Program-made: the position numbers and the translations under genes
In this document: piece by piece, positions 10,738 through 22,870 of the stretch
How positions within the stretch are numbered: the first letter of the stretch is position 1
How the letters are laid out: each line of letters begins with the position of its first letter
Assembly (NCBI GenBank): GCA_021234155.1
Contig: JAJEKV010000040.1
Coordinates: 9,405,541 to 9,469,540 of the forward strand
Source: Isoetes taiwanensis
Lineage: Eukaryota; Streptophyta; Lycopodiopsida; Isoetales; Isoetaceae
Direction of reading: 5' to 3'
DNA length: 64,000 nt
Notes under the pieces: model-generated
Databases searched by the model: none
The model's input: the letters and a program-made list of their open reading frames with translations, nothing else
Told to the model about the DNA's origin: nothing

Positions 10738-13455
10738 CAAAGTTTTAGGTGTTTATCCCAGAAATTTTACATTGGCAAAGAAGAAAAGATAAGAGATTGG
10801 TTCACAAACTGCTGACAAATGGGTACATTACATCAGGACTCGAAGATTTCGTGCTATAAATGAAATGGGTTAGATTGTACAAAATTTCTGGAAAGAGAAC
10901 ACAAAAATTTCTCCAAATGTAAAGGATGTGAGGTCAAGAAGGCTTGATCAAGAAATAAGTGAACATCATGCTGCTCATTATCTCGAGGAGACACATCACT
11001 CGTTGTTGTGGTGATTGTATTATGAACATATGCATTATGTTGTTGTGCATTTCAGATGGCATAGTGAATGCAAGCATAATCTACGATAAGAATGCAATTT
11101 GTATGATGCATGTGTTACAGGTTGCAGATGGTGAGAAATATGATGGGATTGCCTTTGATGCATTTGACAAGCTATTTGCAATCAATATAATTCATGCGAT
11201 AGATGTGGTGCATGATGACGTGATATATGATGCGATATATGATGCATGGCAGATGTGTTGCCATATGATGTAATATACGATGCATATGGTAGATGTGTTG
11301 CAGGATTATGATACATGGCAGATGTGTTGCAAAATTGATGTAATATATAATGCATATGATAGATGTGTTGTAGGATGATGTGATATGATGCTAATGTTGC
11401 AGGGCGTTGTGCTCATGCATGTAGGGTAAGATGATTTGTTGAATGTGTTATGTAGTGATTGTGGTGCCTATTGGTATGGTGGCTGTAATATGTGGTGATT
11501 GTGAGACATAATGGCTTGATGTGGTGAATGTAGTGCATGATGCCACATTACATAATACTTCAGCATTGCTTGTGCCTACAAATTGATAACCCTCTCAATT
11601 GTAAATCCTGCAGATGCAGCTATTTCAAAAGTTCAAGGAAGAACACCCCGACATAAACATTGGACTTAGGATGTTCGAGAAATTAAAGCCATGGTTTGTA
11701 GTGAAGTTGAAGGACTTCAATTCCTGCTGCTGTATTCACCATGTAAGGATGCAAATGCTCGTTGATGGTTTCAATCTAATGAGAAGCAAGCATCCAAAGG
11801 ACTGCAGCTACACTTGCCAAGTGTGCAAGTTAGACTTGAATGGAAGCTGCAGAGCACATGAAGAGAAAATCCCAAGCACAAGCTGCTCTGACTACAAGGC
11901 ATAAGTGAATTCTTTAAGAAAGATTGTATTTTTGATAAGTGCAGTTAGTGTGGGATCAAGAATTTCTCCATTTGTCCAGTTGAGAAGCAGGACATTGGCA
12001 GTTTGATCAAATGGGAATACATTAACTATGAATGGTGTACACTCAAGGATGGTACATCCAAGAAGAAATTGAAACACCAGTACAAGAAAACACTAAGTAA
12101 GAATTTGGTAAATGTTATTCTCGTCAAACCACCACATTTTCCAATTCACAATTTCAGGTACAAGTGGCAGGCTAAGCAATTCAGGGATCTACTGGACGAT
12201 CTGCCACATGATAGTTTCTGTTATGGACTTTGTAGAGAACTATGCATTCAAGGAGCAGAATGAGGTGCAGCCCATGCATTGGATCAATAATCAGATCACT
12301 ATTTTTTTGTCCAGATGACTTGTGGATTAATAAAAAAAACAGGTCAGATGGAAAAGAAGACTCGCTACTATGTGTTTGATGATAGACAACATGACACATT
12401 ATTTGTTCAGCATTGCGTTATGGAACATCATGCCTACATGCAGGACAGGGGGCAAGCTCCTAGAATGCATATTGTTTTCTCTGATGGAGCAGCCTCACAA
12501 TTTACGACAGTCAGGCCATTCTATTTTGTTAGAAGATACACTGCAGATACTCATATAGAGATGATGTGGAATTTCTTTGGTTCCAATCATGGAAAGGATG
12601 AACATGATGGCAAGGCTACAGAGTTTAAAAGGTGGCTAAGAAGTCTGCAAATCAAGCATGAAGGTATGAAGATGGACAATGCATACAAGGTAGTGAAAGT
12701 GGTTCCAGACATATTCACTTGTGGCTTGAAGGAGTGGCAAGAGGTAAAAGGGCACGAGAAGATAAGGAGATATTTATGGGAGATGAAGCTTAAAGACATA
12801 GACAGAAAGAAGAGCTGGGGAGCTGAGACCATACCAAATACTAGGCAATTCCACTCTGTCCATGGATTTAGGGCTGCTCCACTTAGCTGTGCATGTGAGA
12901 GAACTGTCTTGTTTCTGTTCTTATTGTACTGAGGCTCTCTGGGATGAATGTGAGAACAAGGATTATGTCGACAAATGGGAGGTCATCATAGTTGAACCAT
13001 CAATTGTTGTCCATGCAGACAATGCAGAAGTACGCAAGTTCGATTGACCTCTTTATTCTCCCAATGCCAATGTTTTAACTGATGCAGTCAGAGTTGGAGA
13101 CAATTTTGCAGTGGCTGCACCTAAATGTAATAAAGAGGGTGCTAAATTCTGGTTGCTTGTGTGCACCAAAGCAAAATTTGTGGTTAAAGAAAATTTTCAA
13201 ATTAATGATCAATGGTACTTTGCTGGCGAGAGTGTTGTAGATGGTATCTACTATCCGAAGGGCCCAAAACCAACTATACGATATGAGTTGTGCAGAAATG
13301 ATCCAAAGGGTTTAGTGTTCTCCACACAGATCTATGCCATTAGAGTTCCATTAGAGCAAAGAAAACGGGGCAAGGGAACCACCTTCAGATTAGATCCTGC
13401 TGATGAGGCAAAAATACTTGATAACTTGCCAGATGTCTTGTCTGATGACGAATAA
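9890..13455 (+). pseudogene. Decayed transposase-like gene (SDG / HGK..DG family)
   Basis: Fragments read in order on the plus strand. About 10820-10990 encodes 'KWVHYIRTRRFRAINEMG' and 'NFWKENTKISPNVKDV'. At 11614-11904, after acceptor 'aatcctgcag', comes 'MFEKLKPWFVVKLKD' and a Cys-rich block (CCCIHH, C..C.L...C..H). At 12315-12932 comes 'HIVFSDGAASQFTTV', then 'MMWNFFGSNHGKDEHDG'. At 13111-13455 comes a compact C-terminal domain ('KFWLLVCTKAKFVV', ending DNLPDVLSDDE). The order, zinc-binding block, D of SDG and HGK..DG block recall a DDE-type transposase family that is widespread in eukaryotes but that I cannot name. In-frame stops and frame changes between blocks indicate a dead copy. No terminal repeats were found. 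Confidence 0.5.
11120..11560. repeat. Degenerate minisatellite 'gatgtgttgca ... gatgatg'
   Basis: Imperfect repeats of 40-50 bp built on 'catatggtagatgtgttgca' and 'gatgatgtgatatgatg' run through what would be an intron of the transposase-like gene. A related pattern ('atggtg.atgtgatggcaata') reappears at 13530-13660 downstream of that gene. Confidence 0.5.
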
Positions 13456-13459
13456 TTGT

Positions 13460-14286
13460 AATTGCATTTTTCTAAGTATACCAATTTTTCTAAGTATATT
13501 TCTCTAACTTCATTCTAAGTGTGGTGTCGACATGGTGGATGTGATGGCAATATGGTGTATCTTGTGATGCAAACCGTGTTGCCTTCTGTGTAGCATGTGG
13601 TGCCAACATGGTGCATATGATGCCAATATGATATATGTGATGGCAACATGTGCAAACAGTCAATTCTAAGTGTATTACCCTCCTTGCAATATAAGACCAT
13701 TAGAATATGCCTAAGTTCCAAAAGGTAAGACCATTAGAATATGCCTTAGAATATTCCATAATAGTTGTACCTTACTTGACGTGCTTCTCTACATCACATT
13801 TATATTTACATTTAAATGTACATTCATGTAAATCTTGTAGTGAATAGAGAACACAAGAAATCTTGTAAGCCTTGTAAATCTTATATTGAATTTTGGTTTT
13901 TTAGGAGCCTTGGAATATGCCTTGGAATATGCCTTAGGATATGCCTTGGAATATGAATTGGAATATGAATTGGAATATGCCTTGGGATATGCCTTGGTTT
14001 TTTAGGAGCTTGGAATATGCTTTGAAATATGCCTTGGGATATGCCTTAGTTTTTTAGTAGCTTTAGGGTTGTAAGTTGTAAATTGCTTATTATAAGTTGT
14101 TTTTTTTTTGTGACCTTAAAGGGCAATTTAAGTTGCAACAACTTGAAATTCAGCGAAAAAAAAAACTTATATTAATTTTTAAATTGGTTACAAATTACTT
14201 TTTTTTTTTTTATGGGAAGTATAACCTTTTCTAAACTAACCCAGCCTCCAAATTCTAATAAAACCCTCTTCACCATATCACAAGTC
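13460..14286. repeat. Non-coding stretch with 12-bp 'cttggaatatgc' repeats
   Basis: At about 13905-14050 the unit 'cttggaatatgc' (variants ttaggatatgcc, attggaatatga) is repeated about ten times. It is interrupted by two copies of 'ttggttttttaggagc'. Flanking sequence is AT-rich with poly-T and poly-A runs (14099-14112, 14155-14165, 14199-14212). No gene is supported. Confidence 0.6.
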
Positions 14287-14960
14287 TCATAGACTTGGCC
14301 GATGCTGGGTTTCCAAACGCAGTGATGTTGGTCCACCAAGGGAGGAGGAGAGGGGGTTTGCCAACTCTGGTTGGCAAGCTTTTACTTCTTGGATAAAATG
14401 CTCATAAGCAGCCCAACCTTCTTCTTCCTCATTCTTCTTCAAATTTTTTAAGGAAGCCATGCCCCCCACGCCATTAGACTAGGCATGTGGGACTATTCAT
14501 CCTAAATGAGAATTTTCGTATTGTTATGGGATAATTAGCGAAAATGGTAAAGAACCGTAAACTCGTGAATGTGGGATATAGTGACGACAACCCTAAACCT
14601 GAAATTGTTTGCATTGTCTTTCCGAAACAGAGCAGAAACAGCGCAGGAGAAAATAGGGTTTAGGATAATGAATACAACGTATAACAGTGGCATGTCAATG
14701 GTAGACATAGATTAGCTAGAATGCTTGCTTCTGATGTTCCAATGGTAACAGGTTTTCTGCTACCATCAAATACATCCAAAGGAAGCTTTACCAGTGATGA
14801 CAAACCGCTCGGTTCCATCTTCTTGGATCTGTAGGCCAAAAGAAAACATGTATTCACAAACAACAACCATAGCACAAGAACTTGAAGACAACAGTACCAA
14901 AAAGTCAAAACTTAACAAAAAGTTCTATTCATTGCAATCAGTGTCACATAATCGTGTTTT
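14287..14960. other. Non-coding, possibly 3' exon remnant of the FCP1-like gene
   Basis: On the minus strand an acceptor-like 'ggcctacag' near 14831 precedes 'IQEDGTERFVITGKASFG', which could be a terminal exon of the phosphatase-like gene to its right, but no family match supports it. Otherwise nothing is seen. Confidence 0.3.
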
Positions 14961-14962
14961 GA

Positions 14963-16260
14963 TTACTTTCTTTTCTTGTATCTATCCAACAGCTTTAAAG
15001 TTTTCTGAGACATTTCTATGTCGTACACATTATACATTGGGTTACTTCCAACATAGCTAGGAACACTGTTCCCCTTAAGTAGCCCTCTCAGCCAATCCTT
15101 TAATGTAGTATTCGATATTTGACCATCAACTATACTTGGATCGAAGGTGTTTAGACAAATGATTGTATTTTTCTCATTGTAGTACGACTTGTACCTGCTG
15201 TTGTCAATGAATAGGGTATTCTCAACTCCAAACCTTGGGAATGTACGGTAAACCTTACTCAATTCCTTCAAGAAAATGGGCTTATTCTTGATCGACAACC
15301 CTGTATTCGTGCACTCATCTTGGTTCCATACAAATAGAAACTTTGAAGCAAATTCTGATGTCTAGATGCATGTTTTATGATGATATGCTACATCATAATG
15401 CAACCACGAAGTTATCGAGGCATCAAGACATAAACTCTCTAAAGCCTCGCCTTAAAATGATAGTCTTCTGCTTGTTCATCCGCCACAAGACAACACCAGG
15501 TTTCTTGGCTGATGGTATGAGCTCATTCTTATCATACAACGTACCAACAATACCGTTGAAGTAAAAAAATAATGAGAAATTATGTTGACCTTGTATTCCT
15601 CCTAACAAGAGGTGGAGGCACAGGGCTCGATGCCATTTCTGCTTTAGAAACTTGCACTTACAGAGAACAACTTCCCTGCATAAATATAACAGTTGGAAAC
15701 TTTCAAATATTGAAATAGTTACAGAAATTGATTGTCTGCACTCACAGACACCAACCTAATGCTTTCTGCTCTTTGATTTTATCAGCTTTGTTCTTTTCCT
15801 TCCTATCTTCTCCCACCTTTTCACTCACTGCATGAGCTTCAGATTCTGCAACCATTGTGTTACTCTTGGCAGCAACTGCACTTGCTTGAAAGCACCCAAT
15901 ATTACTTGATCAAAAAAAATGTGACGACAAGATTTATAAGCTAATATTCTTACCTGCCACTAAGGAATCCTGGTCTAGTTCATTATTCTCTCTCATATTG
16001 CAGCATTCTACGGGTACAGATGTATGAAATATATATATATAATTTAGCATCATTGTCAAACAAATGGATCAAAACAATACCACCTTTAGATACATGGCCA
16101 TAAGTTGGTGTCTTCTCCTTCACATCTGTTTCTGTTGCTTCTGAGTCAACTGCAAATTCAACAATCATCAAGCTAGTGTGTAAATAAAATAACAAAGCTG
16201 TAACTTGACTGTTTTACCCCTGGGTTGTTCTTCCTTTTCTGCTGCTGTCACATATTTGGA
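14963..16260 (-). pseudogene. FCP1/NIF-type phosphatase-like gene, degenerate
   Basis: The minus strand at about 15355-14963 encodes 'FLFVWNQDECTNTG', 'KNKPIFLKELSKVYRTF', 'ENTLFIDNSRYKSYYNEKN' and 'LKDWLRGLLKGNSVPSYVGS'. This is the C-terminal half of the FCP1-homology (HAD phosphatase) domain of plant FCP1-like proteins, including the IDDSPYK-like loop. Upstream, 'FFYFNGIVGTLYDK' sits where the family has LDLNG(L/I)L, so the catalytic first Asp is replaced by Tyr. Further upstream, small in-phase exons with good GT/AG borders encode a charged linker: 'VDSEATETDVKEKTPTYGH' (16150-16085), 'CCNMRENNELDQDSLVA' (about 16008-15956), then AKSNTMVAESEAHAVSEKV. Frame changes and stops between 15640 and 15360 break the N-terminal half of the domain. 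It is probably a host pseudogene. Confidence 0.6.
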
Positions 16261-16584
16261 TACTTCTTCATAGTTTTTTTTTCATGTTCTTGTGCAAACT
16301 CGTTGCCACCAAAAGCACGCAACCATGGGGAGGACATCTGGCCTGCTATTGCACATCATCCAAGCCCAAGCCATCATCGCCCTGCCATTACCTGCGCGCG
16401 AAAATTTGAGGCACACTTCATTTTCTTTGATGATGGGTAAAAGAATTCCAAACGTCACTAAAAAAACATATGCGTGCTATGTTGGTGGGGTATTTGGCGG
16501 ATGTGAAACTGTACCCAGTTCCATGTTTAGACCTCATATTCCTTTGCAAAATTCAGCTTCAAGTAAACAGTCTCATGAGCTTAT

Positions 16585-17269
16585 AATCTCGCCCAATAAA
16601 TGCCCTCATATGCAGCAGCAACATTATTTAAAATACATCGTCGAGGTAGAAAACATGATTGTGTAGACAAGATAGAATCAGTAAGAATGTCCCTAAGCTT
16701 TTGAGCATACGCTTTAGCAAAGATCTTGTAGACAGCGGACAACACGGTAATGGGACTCCAGTGTGACCTCCTTACACTTGCGGATGAGGAAGATGCAACC
16801 GAAATCAAGGATCTTATCCAATCGTCTTCTTGAAATTAGTAAATGCATTATACACATCCTCACCAAGCCAAACCTAATACTTTTGAAAGAACTCCACAGG
16901 AACACCATCAATTTCAGGGCATTTCCCTTGCTTCAAAAGAGATGTAGCATCCGCCAAATCATTAAGAGTGATCTCCACTTCCAGGCTAGCCTTTTGCTCT
17001 TGAGAAACAATAGGATGAATCTTTGCAAGCAATGCCTCTTGAAAATCTTACTGGAAGAAAGGAGGTGAGCTGCAAAGAAGCCAGAAAAATGATGATGCAC
17101 AAGATTCTTGAGCTCTTCTGGATCAAAAATGAGAGAAGCATCAGGAACCTGGAGAGACACCATGGTAGAAGCTTGTCTTCTGCCCCCTGCGGCTCTGAAG
17201 AAGACTCTCGTACAGCGATCTCCCTTCTTAAACAATTGCAGTCTAGCTTTAACGCGAGCTTGGTGAACC
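16585..17269 (-). mobile_element. L1-type LINE, left (RT-side) half of an interrupted copy
   Basis: The minus strand encodes 'SHWSPITVLSAVYKIFAKAY' and 'DSILSTQSCFLPRRCILNNV', motifs of the N-terminal part of L1-type reverse transcriptase, preceded by the endonuclease-RT linker ('KARLQLFKKGDRCTRVFFRA'). The coding frame shifts several times, so it is dead. The last 126 bp (17144-17269) are repeated perfectly at 23984-24109, where the same LINE resumes in the same orientation. The two pieces are one LINE split by a CACTA insertion. Confidence 0.8.
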
Positions 17270-17880
17270 ACTACAAGAGAAACTTGCTCATATTGTCAGG
17301 TATTACATCAAAATTGTTGACACAAATGGTATCTTTTGAACTCCATATACTGTCACATCCTTGTCACTATGATGACATATTCATTTGCCACAAAGTTGTC
17401 ACCGGAGCGTCAACTATTATGACAAGATTGTGGCATTTTCAATTGTCACAACGTTAGATGCAAAGGCAATTTCTAACACAATTGAAGCAACATTGCAATG
17501 ACAAAGAGTCAAGATAGCATTGATATTATTAAGGACATTATAACAAGTTTATTAGCAACATATTATAAGTCTTTTGACATCATAGTAACACATTTGTAGT
17601 AAATAGCTATGAGATATAATAAGAGACATTTTGGCAAAATTGTGGCAAGCTAATAACAAACATGTTGAGTTTATTTCTTCAAATTGTAACAAATTTTAAG
17701 GCTCAAATTGTTCAACTTTGCATCAACTATTGAAACTATTGAGCCAAGTGTTGTGACAAAGTATGCAACAAAGTTTAAAGGCTCAAATTTTTCTACTTTG
17801 CATCAACCAAGATATTTTGCTATTTGCTAATAACATCTGTCTCAAAATTGCTTATTTATAGTGAATAATTTTTTTTTTCT

Positions 17881-18205
17881 ATGTTCCAAGAAAATAAGGT
17901 GGTACAGAAAGTTGAAGCTTTTTTTATTCATAATGATAAGGTTTTAACAAATGCTCAATGGCAGAAATACATGCTGAAAGAAATAGATTACGAAAATTAT
18001 TATGAAGGCACTATTTTAATCATCTCCATGTGCAGGGTCATCTTCATGTTGTGGACTGCCACAGGTGAAGGAGATGCCTTCGCCGACACCATTCTTCTCT
18101 CAGCTGCATTCTCCATTGTTCTCCTTCTCTCCGCTACATTCTCCATTGTTCTTCTGTTAGCCATACATATCACATATCAGACTTATCAAATTTGGAGATA
18201 GGAAA
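17881..18205 (+). other. Unrecognised open frame inside the CACTA element
   Basis: A 106-codon frame starts 'MFQENKVVQKVEAFFIHN' and ends in a hydrophobic repeat (two copies of a 12-residue 'LLSA.FSIVLL' unit, from duplicated 'gctgcattctccattgttct' DNA). It could be a passenger gene fragment carried by the CACTA element. No family is recognised and its coding status is doubtful. Confidence 0.25.
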
Positions 18206-18639
18206 TTAATGCATGTACTGTATGTTTGACATGTCTACAATCTACCTCAAAACACAATTTTTGAGCATATCTATAATATATTGACCAAGGCTAAGACCAA
18301 TGTCATTTTATATAGCTAGACGAACTTTTCTTACCTCTTCCTCCTCGTCAGGTTCACTATCAACATAGCACACCTTTGCCTGCAAAATACCAAGAATTAG
18401 AGAATTAATCATTAGAAGATAACTGTACAAGTAATAGAGCTGTTAACACTATGAAATTAATAGTTGATGCCATGTATTTGAGAACTAAGTTAAGAAATAA
18501 TCTATACCTAGGTTAATTGTTGCAGAGATTCATATTGTACAGCAAGACCAATGATTAGTGTTTGAAGGTCTAAGATTTCAGCATATGGACTAACTAATGA
18601 ATGTATCCCATAATTCCAGGAGAGTCCAAAATTGGCTGC

Positions 18640-19270
18640 GGGAGACCTGGATCCCCTAGGATAAATCAGGTATGGATGGATTTCTGAGCATATCGATTTC
18701 TGATAATTGACGGTAGAAATTACGATGTCTTACAGGAGTTGTTCAAATGGTAATGATGTATTGAAATGCCTAGTGTATGGGCTAACAGCGGAGATGCTGA
18801 AGTGCGTAGGAACAGAGATAATAGGGATTATAACAGAAATATTCAATGAGATAGTGCACTCGGTCCTTCCGGAAAGATGGCAGTTTAACAAGGTAATCCC
18901 GCTCCACAAAGGAGGAAACAAGGAGGAACCGAGCAATTACAGGACTATTATGGTCAGTTCAGTATTCGCGAAATGGTTCGGGAAAATGCTGGATCAAAAA
19001 CTGAAAACGTGGGCAGAAGCAGGGAAGCTCAGGGCACAAGACCAGGCAAGTTTTCGACCAGAGTATTCGACTACGGACCATTTGGTGACCCTAAGGATAA
19101 TGATAGAGCAGACAAGGGAGAGTAACAAGAAGATCATATGTTGCTTCGTGGACTTTAAGAATCTATCCTCAAAAGAGGATCCGAGCTACAAAACATGCAC
19201 CCACTTGGTGCCCGAGAAGAAAATACAAGCAACCATAACCAAAAAATGCGATATGCAAGACCTCAAATAG
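18640..19270 (+). mobile_element. LINE reverse-transcriptase fragment
   Basis: The plus frame 18707-19270 encodes 'VIPLHKGGNKEEPSNYRTIM', 'QDQASFRPEYSTTDHLVTLR' and 'KKIICCFVDFKNL', which are RT motifs 1-2 and the start of the motif A region (FVDF..AFD) of a non-L1-like LINE. The same motif wording (HKaGNPHR, HSTIDH, FVDFKA) appears in the LINE at 52180-53845, so the two may be related. It is truncated on both sides; after FVDFKN the match ends. It sits inside the CACTA element. Confidence 0.75.
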
Positions 19271-19915
19271 ATATGCCGATGTGATGAAACAAGAATGTAA
19301 TGAAACAAAATGTGAAAGAGAATGTGATGAAACAGGAACATAAAGATTTTGGATTTACAACAGAGAATATATAAACCCAAAACAGACACCAAAATATGAA
19401 TTGGCTCACCTCTCTTTCCCCTTCTTTCTAATTTCGAGGTCTTTATGCTCCGCTGAACCTTCTTTGCCCTTTCCAGATCCATCGGGAGACACTGAGTAAA
19501 AAACAAAGAATAATAAACATTACCGACTCAAAAACCCTAAATTAGAAACTCATCTCTTTCTGAATCTTCCTTCTTGAATACTTACTGATGTGCACTGTGA
19601 CGACGGCAAATGAAGCTGAGACAAGATTTAAGGTGTGTTCTGATCGCGCCATTTTTTTGTTGAGAAAATCACAGTGTTCGTTCGTTGGATTCTCCCTCCC
19701 AACCTATTTTCCCCCTCTTCTTTTCTTCTTGCCCTTCCCAATGGTAAACGTTTTTTTTTCAATATCATAGTTAATAGTGGATACGTTTTCGTATGGGGTA
19801 ATTGCTAGCATTGGGAATCGATTTATGTAAAGAGGTTAATTAAAGTGCACATGAGTATGTATTCAATAGATTCGTCCATATCCTAAGGTTATTTGGGAAT
19901 TTATTTCCACCCATT
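19271..19915. other. CACTA interior, no gene recognised
   Basis: Includes short repeats (atgaaacaagaatgtaatga / atgaaacaggaac) and two small open frames without motifs. Possibly captured host sequence: a splice-donor-like context occurs near 19395-19420, but no product is recognisable. Confidence 0.3.
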
Positions 19916-20840
19916 ACATTGTAAAGGTTCAAAAATAGTGATTAATCTAGCCTAGTGAGATTAGAGTAATTTTAGCATTGAAAATATTTGGAGAATTTTG
20001 ACAATTGAAAATTCTATATTCCAAGTTAACTTGAATATTTATGGCAAAGGTAGAAAGCTTAAATTATATTTGAAGAAAAAATTTAGGGCAAACCATCATT
20101 ACGGAGTTTGGATCATCATTCTATGCAATCAGGTGAATTTCTATGCATGATCAACTAACTTCTTTAGGAGTTTTTCAGTGTGAAAGAGAGTCCATGTGGA
20201 TTGTCTAAAGGAGCATGTTCTAATTGATTCAGAGGTGAGAAATCTTAATTGCATCTTATATATGTTAGCTAGTCCACCTATTCATTGTAATGGTTCAAAA
20301 ATATTGATTAATCTAGCCTAGTGAGATTAGAAGGAAGGAAGGAAGGAAGAAATTTTTAGCGTCCGCGGAACCCAATCGGGTTATGGGACCCAATACAAAA
20401 GAGAGGGCAAAAGCCCAGACTGAAACTCGGGGACCAAGCCCCGTGACCAAACCAAGAAGGCCGAAGCCAAAATCAAACGTGGGGACTAGCCCCAGTACAC
20501 AGAGAACTCGGGGGACTATGCCCCGTAGCAAATCACAATACTAGAAAATATTTGGAGAATTTTGACAATTGAAAATTCTATACCCCAAGTTAACTTGGAT
20601 ATTTATGGCAAAGGTAGAAAGCTTAAATTATATTTGAAGAAAAAATTTAGGGCAAACCATCGTTACGGAGTTTGGACCATCATTCTATGCAATCAAGGCA
20701 AATTTCTATGCATAATCAACTAACTTCTTTGGGAGTTTTTCAGTGTGAAAGAGAGTCCATGTGGATTGTCTAAAGGAGCATGTTCTAATTGATTCAGAGG
20801 TGAGAAATCTTAATTGCGTCTTATATATGTTAGCTAGGGA
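19916..20840. repeat. Tandem duplication, about 360 bp, second copy interrupted by a LINE end
   Basis: The text from 'aaaaatagtgattaatctag' (about 19930) to 'cttatatatgttagctag' (about 20272) is repeated from about 20290 to 20838 with few changes. In the second copy about 210 bp (20330-20538) are inserted after 'gcctagtgagattaga', so the first copy serves as the empty site. It lies within the CACTA element. Confidence 0.8.
20330..20538 (-). mobile_element. LINE 3' end, severely 5'-truncated
   Basis: It begins (plus-strand view) with 'gaaggaaggaaggaaggaag', then 'tttttagcgtccgcggaacc' and 'gggacccaatacaaaa'. This matches the 3' ends of the minus-strand LINEs at 35551 and 58000 ('atttttatcgtccacggaga', gggacccaatacaaaa). 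Read on the minus strand, the element therefore ends in a (TTCC)n tract. About 200 bp were inserted; the empty site is in the neighbouring duplicate at about 19955. Confidence 0.75.
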
Positions 20841-20940
20841 GGAGCTTGTACACCTATATTAATTGTCTATATTTCTTTTGTAGAATGAAGATAGTTGTGT
20901 ACCACATGTTCATTTGAATTATTCAATAAGTTAAAAACAA

Positions 20941-22778
20941 TGTCGAGCTCTGGGACTAGTGGCAATGTGAGGGGCATTTGTTTGCCACATCGTGCCTTAG
21001 CAAAATCTTCTTCTTGTTGTTCTGATGCTGCACATGGAATCTCATCAAAGTCATCATCCTCGTCGTCCTTGTCTTGTCAACAAAATAGGAAATGAGCAAG
21101 ACGAGACCCAAGCATAGCTTTTTATCGCCAACGAGGTGCTTGTTGGTGCAACAAATGTCAAGGCAAGACTAGTCGTTCCTATCAGACTCGTCAACAACAT
21201 GAAGCAAGCTTTGGACTTTGTAAGCGAACTTGATGAAGGATCTGACTTCGAACAAGATGAAGAATGTGTAAGTTGGCTCCTATAGTAAACAATTTTTTTT
21301 ACCATTATATTCGCTTAGATGTAAATGTTTGGCTATCTTCTACCAAGTATTTGCTTACATACAATAAAATTTGCTTTATTATTTACATTACATCTATTTT
21401 GTTTCTTTTGTTATTATTATTTATAGTTACTTATATTCCCCTTTTCCTTTTCACTCATGTAGTCCTCAGATGAAACCAATGGTGCAGAAAGTGCTTTCAT
21501 TGGTGAGGAAGCCATTCATAATACCATTACAGATTTCTTTCCCATAAATGAAGAAACCAATGGATGTGGAAATGATGATGGTATGCATGCAAGTCACGTC
21601 GATGACAACTCATGTAAGGAAAAAGCAGCATATCTCCATGACGAGGCAAGTCTACAAACAAGTGGTGGTCTATTCTATTCTATTCTATTCTATTCTATTC
21701 TATATGGATGTCCATCTTGTGGGACTAGCTTAACCTCTTATAGGTCAAAACATCTGAAAAAACAAATATATTTGGGGCATAAAAAGTACTTGACAGATGG
21801 CCATTCTGCACGTGGCTCTGATGAAACGCCAAAGCCAAAAAGATGGACACCTAGGGATTGGTTGGATGCTTGGCAGGAGAAGAATCCCAATGCGGATTAC
21901 TTGACTGGTCTTGTACTTTTATTTTTTGTGATAAATTATATTGCGATATACGCATTGATAGTACACAAACTTTGCAGCATATACTTCCATGTGTGATAGG
22001 GGACTTCTTGACCCCACAAGTAAGGAGCATAATATTTCGACTGGGGAAATTTGCAAGATGGGTTTCCGCCAAAGAGATTGAAGTGGCCGAGATATCAAAA
22101 GTGGAAGAGGAAGTGACCATACTGCTTTGTGACATTGAAAAGGAATTTCCCACCAGTTCTTTTGATCTACAGGTACTTCTAAACAAATTCTATAGAATTA
22201 TATAGTTTTAGTTCTAGAAACTTTATTAACAATAAATAATTTGCTTATATATACAGATACATCTGTTGATACATATTCCAAATGAGATAAGGTTGGCAGG
22301 ACCTGCTCCAAGCAGATGGATGTTTTTTCTAGAGCGTTACATGAAGGTGCTCAAAAATTTTGTGCGTCAAATGGCAAAACCAGAGGGTTGCATGGCTGAA
22401 GGCCATCTTGTGCAAGAAACGTTGTTTTATCTAAATGATGCCACTATCTCATGCCATCCTAATGGCCCTAAATTATGGGAGAAAGAAGAACCCAAAGAGA
22501 TTACATCAGAAGTATTACAAGGTAATGGAGTAGAACGAAGTCTACGTGATGACATGTTTCTTGCGGTAAACACATTTGTTCTTAATAATACTGCAAGTTT
22601 ACAACCGGTGGATTGTCGTACATTGCCAACCAAGGGCTCGACGTGTAACTGCAGAATCTGTAGCTGAAGATAATATGGAAGAGCTCTCTCATGACATTCA
22701 TGCTGATGTTGATGATGATTTTGATGCTGGTAGTGGTGGTGGTGATGGTGACGTTCATGCTCATGCTGTTGTTGATGA

Positions 22779-22870
<92 letters not shown>

